A stretch of DNA of 64,000 bases from Blastococcus atacamensis (GTDB lineage Bacteria; Actinomycetota; Actinomycetes; Mycobacteriales; Geodermatophilaceae). The notes below the pieces were generated by a model. The model saw nothing but the letters and a program-made list of their open reading frames with translations. It was not told the origin of the DNA and did not search any database. The position numbers and the translations under genes are program-made. Each line of letters starts with the position of its first letter. Within the stretch, counting starts at the first letter, position 1. The stretch spans positions 16,576 to 80,575 of the forward strand of contig NZ_POQU01000007.1 of NCBI RefSeq assembly GCF_002938425.1. Direction: 5' to 3'. Below are positions 7,495-17,912 of this stretch, piece by piece.

Positions 7495-8151
7495 TCAGCC
7501 GGCCCACTCCCGCTCGGCACGCAGCCGAGCGTTGATGACGTGGGCGGAGGCGGCGGCATGGGCGGCGCGCGGGTCGCCGGCCGTGACGGCCTCGAGGACG
7601 GCCTGGTGCTCCGCCACGGCCTTGTGCTGGCTGCCACCCCACGCCGCGGAGTAGGTGGCCACGACGACGCGGGCCTGCACGCGTTCGAGGTGCTCGATCA
7701 GCACGGGGTTGCCCGACCACGTCTGGATGGCCTGGTGGAATTCGAGGTCGGCCTTGCGCGCCGTCCTGATGTTCCCGCTGGAGACGGCGGTCTCGTAGGC
7801 ACTGTGGAGGCCGCGCAGGGCGGCGCGCTGCTCGTCGGTCAGCCGAGGCGTCGCCAGCTCGGCCGCCAGCCCCTCCAGCGGGGCCCGGACCTCCAGCGCG
7901 GCCAGGAGTTCGCTCCTGCTCATCGCGCGTACGACGACGCTGGCGCCGGCCTGCCCGAGCAGGCCCTCCGTGGTCAGCCGCTCGACGGCCGCGCGAACCG
8001 GACTGCGGCTCATGTTGAGCGCCTCGGAGAGCGCGACGACACTGAGCGTCTCGCCGGGGGCGAAGTCCCCGTCGAGGATGGCGGTGCGCAGGCGGGCGTG
8101 CGCGAGATCGGTGAGCGAGGACGGACGGGCCACCGGCTCCAGCTGGACCAT
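7495..8151 (-). CDS. GntR-family (FadR/FCD subfamily) transcriptional regulator
   Basis: A 218-residue regulator. Residues ~14-75 form the winged helix-turn-helix: LRTAILDGDFAPGETLS, then LSEALNMSRSPVRAAVERLTTEGLL. Residues ~85-210 form the helical FCD effector domain, with the metal/ligand residues of the family visible in DLEFHQAI and EHQAVLEAV. Such proteins usually repress neighbouring catabolic genes until a small carboxylic acid binds. It is divergent from the FMN dehydrogenase gene, and the shared 158-bp promoter carries the palindrome at 8237-8251, repeated before the MFS operon at 14088-14102. Both are likely targets of this protein. Ligand unknown. Confidence 0.92.
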   Translation of the reverse strand: MVQLEPVARPSSLTDLAHARLRTAILDGDFAPGETLSVVALSEALNMSRSPVRAAVERLTTEGLLGQAGASVVVRAMSRSELLAALEVRAPLEGLAAELATPRLTDEQRAALRGLHSAYETAVSSGNIRTARKADLEFHQAIQTWSGNPVLIEHLERVQARVVVATYSAAWGGSQHKAVAEHQAVLEAVTAGDPRAAHAAASAHVINARLRAEREWAG

Positions 8152-8236
8152 CGAGTCCGTCCTTCCAGGCGCGACAAGGGCGCCAATAGTTTCACGCGCG
8201 GCACGACCTGTGCCTCAGGGGCACGTTGACGCGCCT

Positions 8237-8251
8237 TGCATCCTGCATGCA
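8237..8251. promoter_or_regulatory. Candidate GntR operator, copy 1
   Basis: TGCATCCTGCATGCA: inverted arms TGCAT/ATGCA around five bases, in the divergent promoter between the GntR gene and the FMN dehydrogenase. 14 of 15 bases match the site at 14088-14102 before the MFS-led operon. Confidence 0.6.
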
Positions 8252-8309
8252 CAATCCAGGCGTTGTCACGCATCCGCGCCACGCCGCACGGCGGAGCCGA
8301 AGGAGCAGA

Positions 8310-9521
8310 ATGACCAAGCGCAGGCTCCCCCGATGGTCCGAACTGCGGCCGCTCCTCCAGGGGCGCCCGGTCACGTTGAACCCGACCACTCGCCGCTTGC
8401 AGGCGGCGGCCTCGCTGGAGGATCTGCGCGAGCAGGCGCGCCGGCGCACTCCGCGGGCGGTCTTCGACTACACCGACGGCGGCGCGAACCGCGAGGTGAG
8501 CCTGCGCCGGTCGCGAGAGGCATTCGACCGGGTGGAATTCGTGCCCAGCGTGCTCCGGGACGTCTCCACCATCGACACGTCCACGACCATCCTGGGCCGG
8601 GCGAGCGCCCTGCCCCTGGTCCTGGCGCCGACCGGTTTCACCCGGATGATGAACCACGAGGGCGAGCCGGCCGTGGCCCGCGCCGGCGCGCGCGCAGGGG
8701 TGCCCTACACGCTCTCGACGATGGGGACCACGTCGGTGGAGTCGCTGGCCCTCCAGGCGCCCGACACGCGCCGCTGGTTCCAGCTGTACCTGTGGAAGGA
8801 CCGCGAGGCCAGCAAGGGGTTGATCCGCGCCGCGGCGGAGAACGGCTACGAGGCGCTGGTGCTCACCGTCGACACCCCCGCCGGCGGCTTGCGGCTGCGC
8901 GATGTCCGGAACGGGATGACCATCCCGCCGGCGCTCACCGCGCGCACCGTGCTCGACGGCGCGCGCCACCCATCGTGGTGGATCAACCTGCTGACCACCG
9001 AGCCGCTGGAGTTCGCGTCCCTGAGCACCTTCGCCGGAACGGTGTCGGACCTCGCGACGCAGGTCTTCGATCCGAGCGCCACGCTGGATGACCTCCGGTG
9101 GCTCAGGGCCCAGTGGTCGGGCCCGCTGATCGTGAAGGGCCTGCTGACCGCGGAGGACGCGCTGGCCGCGGTGGACGCCGGGGCCGACGCGGTGGTCGTC
9201 TCCAACCACGGTGGCCGCCAGCTCGACCAGTCCCCCACTCCGCTGGAGCAGCTGCCGGCCATCGCCGCCGCCGTGGGAGACCGCGCCGAGGTCTACATGG
9301 ACGGAGGGGTGCTCTCCGGCTCCGACGTCGCCGCCGCGGTGGCGCTGGGCGCGCGGGCCGTGCTGGTGGGCCGCGCCTACCTGTACGGGCTCATGGCCGG
9401 CGGGGAGGCCGGGGTCGACCGGGCTCTCGAGATCATCCGCCGCGAGATGATCACCGCCATGCAGCTCATCGGGGTCGCGTCCGTGGCGGAGCTGACCGGG
9501 GACCGGGTCCGGCTCAGGTGA
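8310..9521 (+). CDS. FMN-dependent alpha-hydroxy-acid dehydrogenase (LldD-like)
   Basis: A 403-residue TIM-barrel flavoprotein oxidising an L-2-hydroxy acid to the 2-oxo acid. Landmarks: FDYTDGGANREVSL near the N-terminus, APTGFTRMM, the active-site stretch VVSNHGGRQLDQSPTPLEQLP with the base His, and the phosphate-binding end MDGGVLSGSDVAAAVALGARAVLVGRAYLYGLMAGGEAG. ATG 8310 follows AAGGAG; longer starts lack a site. It is read away from the regulator and its 3' end overlaps the end of glcD by 8 bp. L-lactate is the commonest substrate for this type, but the neighbouring FAD oxidase, hydrolase and lyase suggest another hydroxy acid or lactate released by the pathway. Confidence 0.9.
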   Translation: MTKRRLPRWSELRPLLQGRPVTLNPTTRRLQAAASLEDLREQARRRTPRAVFDYTDGGANREVSLRRSREAFDRVEFVPSVLRDVSTIDTSTTILGRASALPLVLAPTGFTRMMNHEGEPAVARAGARAGVPYTLSTMGTTSVESLALQAPDTRRWFQLYLWKDREASKGLIRAAAENGYEALVLTVDTPAGGLRLRDVRNGMTIPPALTARTVLDGARHPSWWINLLTTEPLEFASLSTFAGTVSDLATQVFDPSATLDDLRWLRAQWSGPLIVKGLLTAEDALAAVDAGADAVVVSNHGGRQLDQSPTPLEQLPAIAAAVGDRAEVYMDGGVLSGSDVAAAVALGARAVLVGRAYLYGLMAGGEAGVDRALEIIRREMITAMQLIGVASVAELTGDRVRLR

Positions 9522-10935
9522 CCCCGTCCTGCCCGGCCGGATCAAGGCCGGGCAGGACCTTCCCCGGGTTCATGAGGCCCGCGGGGTCGAAGACACTCTT
9601 GATCTGCCGCTGCAGCGCGATGCCCAGCGGCCCCAGTTCCTGGGCCAGAGCCTGCCGCTTGAGCAGCCCCACGCCGTGCTCCCCGGTGATCGTGCCGCCG
9701 AGGGACAGGCCCAGCCGCATGACGGCCTCGAATGCCGAGCGCGCCCGCTCGGCGGCGGCGGCGTCGCCCCGCGGCGCGATGATGACCGGGTGCATGTTCC
9801 CGTCGCCTGCATGGCCGGTGCAGGCGATGACGAGTCGGTGCTCGGCGGCGATCTGCTCCACGCCGGCGACGAGCTCCACCAGGCGGGCGCGGGGAACCGC
9901 GACGTCCTCGAACAGGGCCACCCCCAGGTTCTCGAGCGCGGCGGTGACCAGCCGGCGCGCTTCCATCAGCATCTCCGACTCGGCGGCGTCGCCGGCCTCG
10001 GCGACCTCGATCGCCCCTGCGGCGCGGCAGCTGGCCCCCATGCGCGCGACGTCGGCGGAGGCGAGTTCCCCCCGGTCGGAGCGGGCGAGGACGAGGGCGC
10101 CGGCGCCGGCGGGGAGGCCGAGATCCCGGTACTGCTGCAGGGCTCGGATGGTCGTCCCGTCCAGGAACTCGAGCATCGCGGGCTGCACGCCGGAACTCAT
10201 GATGGCCGCCACCGCGGTCATCGCCGAGGCGGCGTCGGGAAAGACGGCGGCGATGGTGAGTGACGGCTCGGGCGCGGGGCGCAGGGCCACGGTCACCTCC
10301 GTGATCACGCCGAGGGTGCCCTCCGAACCGACCACGAGCCGGGTGAGGTCGTAGCCGGCGACGCCCTTCGCCGTCCGCCGGCCCGTGCGCAGGACCTCGC
10401 CGCCGGGCAACACGAGTTCCAGCGCGCGCACGAAGTCGCCGGTGACCCCGTACTTGACGCAGCACAGCCCGCCGGCGTTGGTGGCCACGTTGCCGCCGAC
10501 GGTCGAGAGCTCCCAGGACGAGGGGTCCGGCGGGTAGAACAGCCCTTGGGCGAGCACGGCGCGGGAGAGGTCGGCGTTGACCACGCCCGGCTGCACGACG
10601 GCGACGTGGTCGACGGCGTCGATGGAGAGGATGCGGTCCATCCGGGTCATCGACACGACGATGCAGCCGTCCAGCGCGTTGGCCGCGCCCGACAAGCCGG
10701 TCCGTGCCCCTTGGGGCACCACGGGGACGCCGCGCGCGCTCGCCGTCCGCAGCACGTGCTGCACCTGTTCGGTGGTCCGCGGCGTGACGACGGTCAGCGG
10801 AACCCCCGCCGGGCACAGCCGGGCCTGGTCGAACCGGTAGGCGTCGATGCTGGCCGGGTTCTCGAGAACGGCGTCATGCGGGAGGCCCTGCCGCAGGGCG
10901 GCGGCGAGGTCGCCGCCCGAGAGCCCGATGGTCAC
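9514..10935 (-). CDS. FAD-linked oxidase, GlcD/D-2-hydroxy-acid dehydrogenase type
   Basis: A 473-residue PCMH-type flavoprotein. The FAD pyrophosphate segment is VVPQGARTGLSGAANALDG; STVGGNVATNAGGLCCVKYG and LVVGSEGTLGVITEVT follow; the C-terminal oxidase domain ends with ACTGHAGDGNMHPVI and TGEHGVGLLKR, which carry the metal-binding His residues, then NPGKVLPGL. The family oxidises glycolate, D-lactate or similar D-2-hydroxy acids and passes electrons to the membrane. GTG 10935 overlaps the stop of the hydrolase gene (GTGA). Last gene of the MFS-lyase-hydrolase operon. With the FMN enzyme the cassette covers both stereo-forms of a hydroxy acid. Confidence 0.9.
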   Translation of the reverse strand: MTIGLSGGDLAAALRQGLPHDAVLENPASIDAYRFDQARLCPAGVPLTVVTPRTTEQVQHVLRTASARGVPVVPQGARTGLSGAANALDGCIVVSMTRMDRILSIDAVDHVAVVQPGVVNADLSRAVLAQGLFYPPDPSSWELSTVGGNVATNAGGLCCVKYGVTGDFVRALELVLPGGEVLRTGRRTAKGVAGYDLTRLVVGSEGTLGVITEVTVALRPAPEPSLTIAAVFPDAASAMTAVAAIMSSGVQPAMLEFLDGTTIRALQQYRDLGLPAGAGALVLARSDRGELASADVARMGASCRAAGAIEVAEAGDAAESEMLMEARRLVTAALENLGVALFEDVAVPRARLVELVAGVEQIAAEHRLVIACTGHAGDGNMHPVIIAPRGDAAAAERARSAFEAVMRLGLSLGGTITGEHGVGLLKRQALAQELGPLGIALQRQIKSVFDPAGLMNPGKVLPGLDPAGQDGVT

Positions 10936-11768
10936 CGGGCCTGGGCGCGGCTCGGCGCGACGACCGGGTTCACCAGCCGGCCGATGCCCTCGACCTCGAC
11001 CTCGACGACGTCGCCGTCGGCCAGCGAGCGCCGGGGGTCCATGAATTCGCCGCACCCCCACGGGGTGCCGGTGAGCAGGAGATCCCCGGGCTCGAGGGTG
11101 AAGTTGCGGGAACAGAAGGAGAGCAGCTCGGCCACGCCGAAGACCATCTCCTTGGTGGAGGAGTTCTGGACGGTCTCCCCGTTCACGCGCGTGCTCAGCG
11201 CGAGCCCCTGCACGTCGCCCACCTCGTCGGGGGTGACCACGACCGGCCCCACGGGGCAGAAGGTGTCCAGGCTCTTGCCGCGGACCCACTGCCCGTCACC
11301 GAACTGGAGGTCGCGGGCGGAGACGTCGTTGGCGACGGTGTAGCCGAAGACGCCGTCCATCGCCTCGGTGGGTGAGACGTCGCGCATCGTGCGGCCGACG
11401 ACGACGGCGAGCTCGACCTCCCAGTCGACCCGCTGCGTGAGGTCGGGGTCGAAGCGGATGGGCTCGTCGGGCCCCACCACCGAGCTGGGGAACTTGCTGA
11501 AGATCAGCGGCGCCGTGGGCGCGTCCATCCCGGTCTCGCGGACGTGGTCCAGGTAGTTCAGGCCGATGGCGACGATCTTCCCCGGCGCGATCGGGGCCAG
11601 GAGCCGCGCGCCCGGCAGGGGCTCGGCTGCGGCCGGCAGCGACCGCGGGTCGACGCCGGCGCGGACCAACTGGGCCAGATCGCCGTCGAAATCCAGGGGG
11701 CGGGCACCCTCGTCGCCCACCTGGACGATCCGGCGGCGACCCTCGTGCTCGATCTGTCCGAGGCGCAT
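10932..11768 (-). CDS. Fumarylacetoacetate hydrolase family protein
   Basis: A 278-residue protein: short N-terminal region, then the FAH fold from about residue 60. Visible motifs are IVAIGLNYLDHVRE, the metal ligands in DWEVELAVVVG, ANDVSARDLQ, KSLDTFCPVGP and LLTGTPWGCGEF. Family members cleave or hydrate 2,4-dioxo acids (acylpyruvates, 2,4-dioxo-3-deoxy sugar acids, hydroxyhepta-dienedioates) using Mg2+. Cleavage of a dioxo-deoxy-sugar acid would give pyruvate plus a hydroxy acid, which would make sense of the two neighbouring hydroxy-acid oxidases; that link is inference. Sits between lyase and glcD in the operon. Confidence 0.88.
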   Translation of the reverse strand: MRLGQIEHEGRRRIVQVGDEGARPLDFDGDLAQLVRAGVDPRSLPAAAEPLPGARLLAPIAPGKIVAIGLNYLDHVRETGMDAPTAPLIFSKFPSSVVGPDEPIRFDPDLTQRVDWEVELAVVVGRTMRDVSPTEAMDGVFGYTVANDVSARDLQFGDGQWVRGKSLDTFCPVGPVVVTPDEVGDVQGLALSTRVNGETVQNSSTKEMVFGVAELLSFCSRNFTLEPGDLLLTGTPWGCGEFMDPRRSLADGDVVEVEVEGIGRLVNPVVAPSRAQAR

Positions 11769-11788
11769 GTCTGTGTCTCCTGGTCGAA

Positions 11789-12679
11789 CTAGTGATGGAC
11801 TCGGTACCGCTGGGCCCGAGCGAGGTAGGCGTCATAGGGAAGGCGGCGTTCGAACGTGTCGGTGTCCTCGAGGAGGTCGCCGAGCTGCCGGACGTCCTCG
11901 GTGGACCGCAGTCCGGCGAGGGCCTGACTGATCGCACGGGTGGCCGCGGTGACGGTGAAGGAGTAGTAGACGATCACGTCGGCGCCGGCATCGCGCAACT
12001 GGGCCATGCTGCTGGGCGGGAGGTCACCCAGGACGAGCACCCGGGCCGGGATCTGATCGCGGACGCGGGCCAGCGTGGCGGGGTCGATGCCTGTGGGGAA
12101 GACCAGGTCGGCCCCTGCGTCGGCGAAGGCCGCCATGCGGCGCAGCGCCTCGTCGAGGTTCCCGGTGGCCCAGATGGCGTCGGTGCGGGCGATGACCAGG
12201 AAGTTCGGATCGGTGCGCGCCTCGACGGCGGCGCGGATGCGCTGCACCACGAGCTCGAGGGGCTGGACGGCCCGGCCTTCGAGGGTGTGCTTCCCCCCCG
12301 CGTGGTCCTCCACGTGGATGCCGCACACGCCCGCGCGCTCGAATGCATCGACCGTCCGCCACATGCCGGCGGGCTCGAAGAATCCGGCCTCGGCGTCGGC
12401 CAGGACGGGGACCGCCACCGCCCGGGCCACCCGGCCGGCATGGTCGGCCAGTTCGCCGAGGGTGAGGGAGCCGACGTCGGGCAGGCCGAACGCCGCCGCC
12501 GACGTCCCGTAGCTGCCCACGTAGACCGCCGGGTAGCCGGCCTGCTCCACCAGGCGGGCGCTGAGCGCGTCGTGCGCGCCCGGCACCACCACCGGCCCGG
12601 GTTGGTCGAGCAGTGCGACGAACCTCCGCCGCAGTGCCGCTGCGCCGACGTCGCCGGCCGCTGCTGCCTCGCCGCTCAT
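11789..12679 (-). CDS. Isocitrate lyase/PEP mutase superfamily lyase
   Basis: A 296-residue single-domain TIM-barrel enzyme. The fold is clear from VVVPGAHDALSARLVEQAGYPAVYVGSYG, the Mg2+-binding DAEAGFFEP, CGIHVEDHAGGKH, LVIARTDAIWATG and ADLVFPTG. The catalytic loop of true isocitrate or methylisocitrate lyases (KKCGH) is absent; the matching position reads EDHAGGKH, so this resembles the oxaloacetate decarboxylase, dimethylmalate lyase or carboxyphosphonoenolpyruvate mutase-like branches. ATG 12679 overlaps the MFS stop (ATGA). Expected to cleave a C-C bond in a substituted malate-like acid. Exact substrate unknown. Confidence 0.85.
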   Translation of the reverse strand: MSGEAAAAGDVGAAALRRRFVALLDQPGPVVVPGAHDALSARLVEQAGYPAVYVGSYGTSAAAFGLPDVGSLTLGELADHAGRVARAVAVPVLADAEAGFFEPAGMWRTVDAFERAGVCGIHVEDHAGGKHTLEGRAVQPLELVVQRIRAAVEARTDPNFLVIARTDAIWATGNLDEALRRMAAFADAGADLVFPTGIDPATLARVRDQIPARVLVLGDLPPSSMAQLRDAGADVIVYYSFTVTAATRAISQALAGLRSTEDVRQLGDLLEDTDTFERRLPYDAYLARAQRYRVHH

Positions 12680-14001
12680 ACGCGCTCGACCGACTTCCGC
12701 TCGGAGGCCGGGACGCCGGCCAGCAGAGCCACCACGCCGAGCAGCACGATGGCGCCGACGGTGTAGATGACGTAGTCGAGGCTGCCGGTGAGGTCGGTGA
12801 TCCAGCCGGCCAGGTAGGGGATGACGAAGCCGGAGAAGGTGCCCATCGAGTTGATCAGCGCCAGCGCACCGGCGATGGCCGTCCCGCTGAAGAAGAGGCC
12901 GGGCAGCGGCCAGATGATCGGGAAGGAGGCGAAGATGCCGGCGGTGGCGATGGTGAACAGGACGATCGACAGCACGGGGTTGTCTACCCAGACCGTTGCC
13001 AGCAGCGCCAGCATGCCGATCGACACACTGGCCGCGATGTGCCAGCGGCGCTCGTTCTTGCGGTCGGAGTGGCGGCCCAGCCACACGGTGGCGATGGCGG
13101 CGGCCACGTACGGAATCCCGGTGATGACGCCGATCTGGGTGTCGCTGAAGTCGCCGAGGTTCCCGATGATCGTGGGCAGCCAGAAGCTGATGAGGTAGAC
13201 GCCCGCCAGGAGGGCGAAGTAGACGAAGCCCAGCAGGTAGAGCCGGGGGTTGCGCAGCGCGCTGGTGAACTTGTGCTCCTGGTGGGTGACGGAGCTGTCG
13301 ACGTCGTCCTGGAGCAACTGGCGCTCCTCGGGCGAGAGCCACGTCGCGTCCTTGGGGCGGTCGCTGAGGACCACGGGGACCAGCAGGCCGAGGATCACGG
13401 CAGGAATCGCCTCGATGACGAACATCCACTGCCAGCCGCCCATCCCGAGCGCTCCGTCGAAGTGGTCGAGGATCGCACCGGAGACTGGCCCGCCGATGGC
13501 GCCGGCGAACGCGGCGGCGGCCAGGAAGGAGGCGGACGCGGCACCGCGCCGGGACCCCGAATACCAGTAGGTGAGGTAGAGCAGGATCGCGGGGACGAAC
13601 CCGGCTTCGAACATGCCCAGCAGGAATCGGACGATGTAGAACTGCAGCGGCGTGGTGACGAAGGCCGTGGCGGCCGATGTGACGCCCCACAGAACCATGA
13701 TCCGCAGGATCGTCCGGCGGGCACCGATCTTGGTCATGAGCAGGTTGCTCGGGATCTCGAAGATCACGTAGCCGATGAAGAAGATTCCCGCGCCGAGCCC
13801 GTACACGGTGTTGCTGAACTCGAGGTCGTCGAGCATCTGCAGTTTGGCGAACCCGACGTTGATGCGGTCCAGGTAGGACACCATGTAGCAGAGGAAGATG
13901 AACGGGATCAGGCGGCGCGTGACCTTCTTGTAGACCTGGTCGAGCGATGTCGACGAGGAATTCCGGCCCGCAAGGTTCGACTCCACGGTCATGACGCTCA
14001 T
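12676..14001 (-). CDS. MFS transporter, anion:cation symporter type
   Basis: A 441-residue carrier with 12 predicted helices. The start of helix 1 (FIFLCYMVSYLDRINVGFA) and the loop after helix 2-3 (LLMTKIGARRTILRIM) are typical of the ACS branch of the major facilitator superfamily, which imports organic acids such as phthalate, tartrate, galactonate or hydroxyphenylacetate with protons. ATG 14001 is preceded by GAGAG; ATG 13992 is an alternative, and an upstream start at 14127 would add an implausible tail across the operator. First gene of the catabolic operon, so it probably imports the substrate. Confidence 0.9.
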   Translation of the reverse strand: MSVMTVESNLAGRNSSSTSLDQVYKKVTRRLIPFIFLCYMVSYLDRINVGFAKLQMLDDLEFSNTVYGLGAGIFFIGYVIFEIPSNLLMTKIGARRTILRIMVLWGVTSAATAFVTTPLQFYIVRFLLGMFEAGFVPAILLYLTYWYSGSRRGAASASFLAAAAFAGAIGGPVSGAILDHFDGALGMGGWQWMFVIEAIPAVILGLLVPVVLSDRPKDATWLSPEERQLLQDDVDSSVTHQEHKFTSALRNPRLYLLGFVYFALLAGVYLISFWLPTIIGNLGDFSDTQIGVITGIPYVAAAIATVWLGRHSDRKNERRWHIAASVSIGMLALLATVWVDNPVLSIVLFTIATAGIFASFPIIWPLPGLFFSGTAIAGALALINSMGTFSGFVIPYLAGWITDLTGSLDYVIYTVGAIVLLGVVALLAGVPASERKSVERV

Positions 14002-14087
14002 CTCTCTCGATCCCGGCCTCGGGCGTTGCGCGGCACGGCCAGTGGCGCTCGACGTACCGGACTGTGCACGGCTCGCTTTGTGTGTCC

Positions 14088-14102
14088 TGCATCCTGAATG
14101 CA
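14088..14102. promoter_or_regulatory. Candidate GntR operator, copy 2
   Basis: TGCATCCTGAATGCA, extending to 7-bp perfect arms (CCTGCAT/ATGCAGG, 14086-14104), lies 87 bp upstream of the MFS start. It matches the site at 8237-8251 at 14 of 15 bases and marks the second promoter of the cassette. Confidence 0.6.
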
Positions 14103-14164
14103 GGCCCACGGCTGTGTCAACCGTCACTCTCGGACGCCGAGCTGTGCGCGTCCGCCCGGTAGGT

Positions 14165-16023
<1,859 letters not shown>

Positions 16024-16216
16024 TCATCCCCGCCGGAGCGGAATCCCGCCCGGCTGCCGCCTGTGGCGGGTCATGTCCTGGGACGACGGTAGCCGCGAGC
16101 AACGGCGATTTCCCGGCAGCAACCCCTACGGAGTGAGGGCGCGGCGCCGCGACGAGGGGCGGCGGTCTCGGATGCGCGTGCATGACGAGGGCCGACCGGG
16201 CACACCGCCGCGGACG

Positions 16217-16888
16217 TCAGCCTGCCGCCGTGACCGCCGTCCGGACCTCGTCGGCCAGCTTCCCGGCAGAGGCCACTGTCGGATGCACTCCGTCCGTCGT
16301 TGCCTCCGGCGCGGCGAGGATCGCCGCAAAATCGGCCACTTGCGCACCGGCGTCCGCGGCCAGCGCCCGGACGCCTTCGTTCAGCTCATCGGCCTCCGTC
16401 CCGTGCCACGGCTGGACCGTCGTGACCACGACGACGTCGGCGCGCCTGGACGCGACCCGGACGGCCTCTCGCAGGTTGCGGAGGATCGTGGCCGTGTCGA
16501 CCCCGAGGCGCAGGTCGTTCGTGCCCGCCCCGACCACGATGACGTCCGCTTCGACGTCGTCCGCGCGCAGCCTGTCGAGCACCTGCTGCGACGTCTGGCC
16601 CTGCACCGCCGCGTTGCGGCCGTCCGCGAACTCGTCCTCGCAGATCAGGTGCGAGTACCAGGACTCCTCGCCGTGCAGGCCGAGATGCGCCCGGCTGTCG
16701 GCCTCGGTGATGGAGTCGCCATAAGCGACCAGCACGGACCCCTCGTCGCGCCCGAACCACGACGCGCACTCCGCGTTCGCCACCCCACCGGCGAAGTCGC
16801 GGGTCAGGGTGCCAGGGATCAGCACGGAGCCTCCGACGAGAAGCGCGAGAGCGCCGATGATCGCTACCCAGCGGCGCCGCCGTGCCAT
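16217..16888 (-). CDS. Secreted SGNH/GDSL-type hydrolase
   Basis: A 223-residue exported esterase-like protein: N-terminal positively charged signal anchor (RRRRWVAIIGALALLVGGSVLI), then an SGNH fold with all blocks: VAYGDSIT (nucleophile Ser), GQTSQQ (Gly), VVGAGTND (Asn) and DGVHPT (Asp and His). Such proteins remove acetyl or acyl groups from wall or exopolysaccharide sugars. ATG 16888 chosen because the signal anchor begins there; the frame stays open far upstream but is low-quality Arg-rich sequence. Contrast with the degenerate SGNH protein at 38917, where these same residues are lost. Confidence 0.88.
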   Translation of the reverse strand: MARRRRWVAIIGALALLVGGSVLIPGTLTRDFAGGVANAECASWFGRDEGSVLVAYGDSITEADSRAHLGLHGEESWYSHLICEDEFADGRNAAVQGQTSQQVLDRLRADDVEADVIVVGAGTNDLRLGVDTATILRNLREAVRVASRRADVVVVTTVQPWHGTEADELNEGVRALAADAGAQVADFAAILAAPEATTDGVHPTVASAGKLADEVRTAVTAAG

Positions 16889-17324
16889 GCCGGGCAACGT
16901 ACGGGAGAACCGCCACCGCCCGGTACCACCCGCCGGCCGCGAGAGGCGCTCCTGCTGTGTACCGGGGCATCCGGTTCTGGGTCGACCGCGGCGCCCCGGC
17001 CCGCCAGCTCGTGTCTCGCGCGGGCTCTCGACCCGACTTGGCTGACCCACCCCGCCGTCCCTGCCCGACGGAAGCAGAACCGTCGGGATACGGTCGCCTC
17101 CGCCGTCCCCTCGGGAGCGGACAGGCTGGACGGGGGCGCATGAGCACGGACGAACCAGGTACGCCACGGGCCCACGGCACCCTGTCCGGTCAGCGGATCG
17201 TGGGCCCTGCGGGGAATGCGTCGGACGGGGGCGCGGCACCAACGCGCTCGCTCGTTCGTTCTCCGGTACGAGCTGGTCGGATCGACGAGACGGTCCACCT
17301 TCCCCCTCCCGAAGGTCAGGTCCC
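16889..17324. other. Divergent intergenic region, 436 bp
   Basis: Between the SGNH hydrolase (leftward) and the small-membrane-protein operon (rightward). Several frames are open but only with Arg/Pro/Ala-rich sequence typical of GC-rich noise. Expected to hold both promoters; no clear motif or RNA gene seen. Confidence 0.4.
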
Positions 17325-17549
17325 ATGACCTGGTTGCTGGTCGTCGGAGCTGTGTGGACGACGCTCGCCGTCGTCGTGGGATGGGTGGTCGGCCGCTCCG
17401 TCCGGCTCGCCGACCGCCGACAGCCACCGCAGGACTCCCTCGACGTCCCGGACAACGTGCCGCCCGACTGGACAAACCCGCAGACGCAGTCACACTTGGC
17501 CGCAGTACGCGCCCCACGTCGTCCTCGGTTCAGAAGGGAGCGCCGGTGA
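17325..17549 (+). CDS. Small single-pass membrane protein, GRSVRLAD family
   Basis: A 74-residue protein: one helix (WLLVVGAVWTTLAVVVGWVV) followed by GRSVRLADRR and a polar 45-residue tail. ATG follows GAAGGTC. Related in helix and GRxxRxAD motif to the proteins at 5920 and 4851-5762. Its stop overlaps the GTG of the next gene (GTGA), so it is co-translated with CRCG copy B. This is the only place where the two families form an operon; near 4.6-6.1 kb members of both also sit side by side. Confidence 0.65.
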   Translation: MTWLLVVGAVWTTLAVVVGWVVGRSVRLADRRQPPQDSLDVPDNVPPDWTNPQTQSHLAAVRAPRRPRFRRERR

Positions 17550-17707
17550 CCAGGCGGTTCCCGCTCGCTCCGGCACGACTCCTGTCCTCCCCGGCCGGCG
17601 CTCCGGCCAGGGCGCACGCACACTGGTTCCGCTGGGATGGCGAGAACCCGTTCGGCAACGGCTCGGTGTACCGCTGCCGCTGCGGCGCCGTGCGTCCCGG
17701 CCTCTGA
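17546..17707 (+). CDS. Small protein with C-terminal HWFRW...CRCG motif (copy B)
   Basis: A 53-residue protein: a basic, Ala/Pro-rich first half and a C-terminal half with HWFRW, GE, F, S, Y, CRCG, VR and final L in the same spacing as copy A (4631-4840). GTG 17546 is fixed by GAAGGGAG just upstream and by the 4-base overlap with the membrane-protein gene. No known domain. The His and paired Cys could bind zinc, perhaps as a dimer; this is speculation. Its coupling to a membrane peptide suggests a small complex at the inner face of the membrane. Confidence 0.65.
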   Translation: MTRRFPLAPARLLSSPAGAPARAHAHWFRWDGENPFGNGSVYRCRCGAVRPGL

Positions 17708-17912
17708 TCCCGCTCCGCCTCTCGCACCGGCGCTCCACGTCCCCTTGACCGTCGATGTGCGATTGCATCGATCGCGGTCACGGAGAGTCAACCCGGGCCG
17801 CGCGTCGCTCGTGTTCTCCGTTCGATCACGTTCCGGGGTTGTTCCGGATGGCACTCCCGCCGATCGTTGCGCAGGAGAACTCTTGGTTCGGAAGAGTCTG
17901 CAGGAGCGTCAG

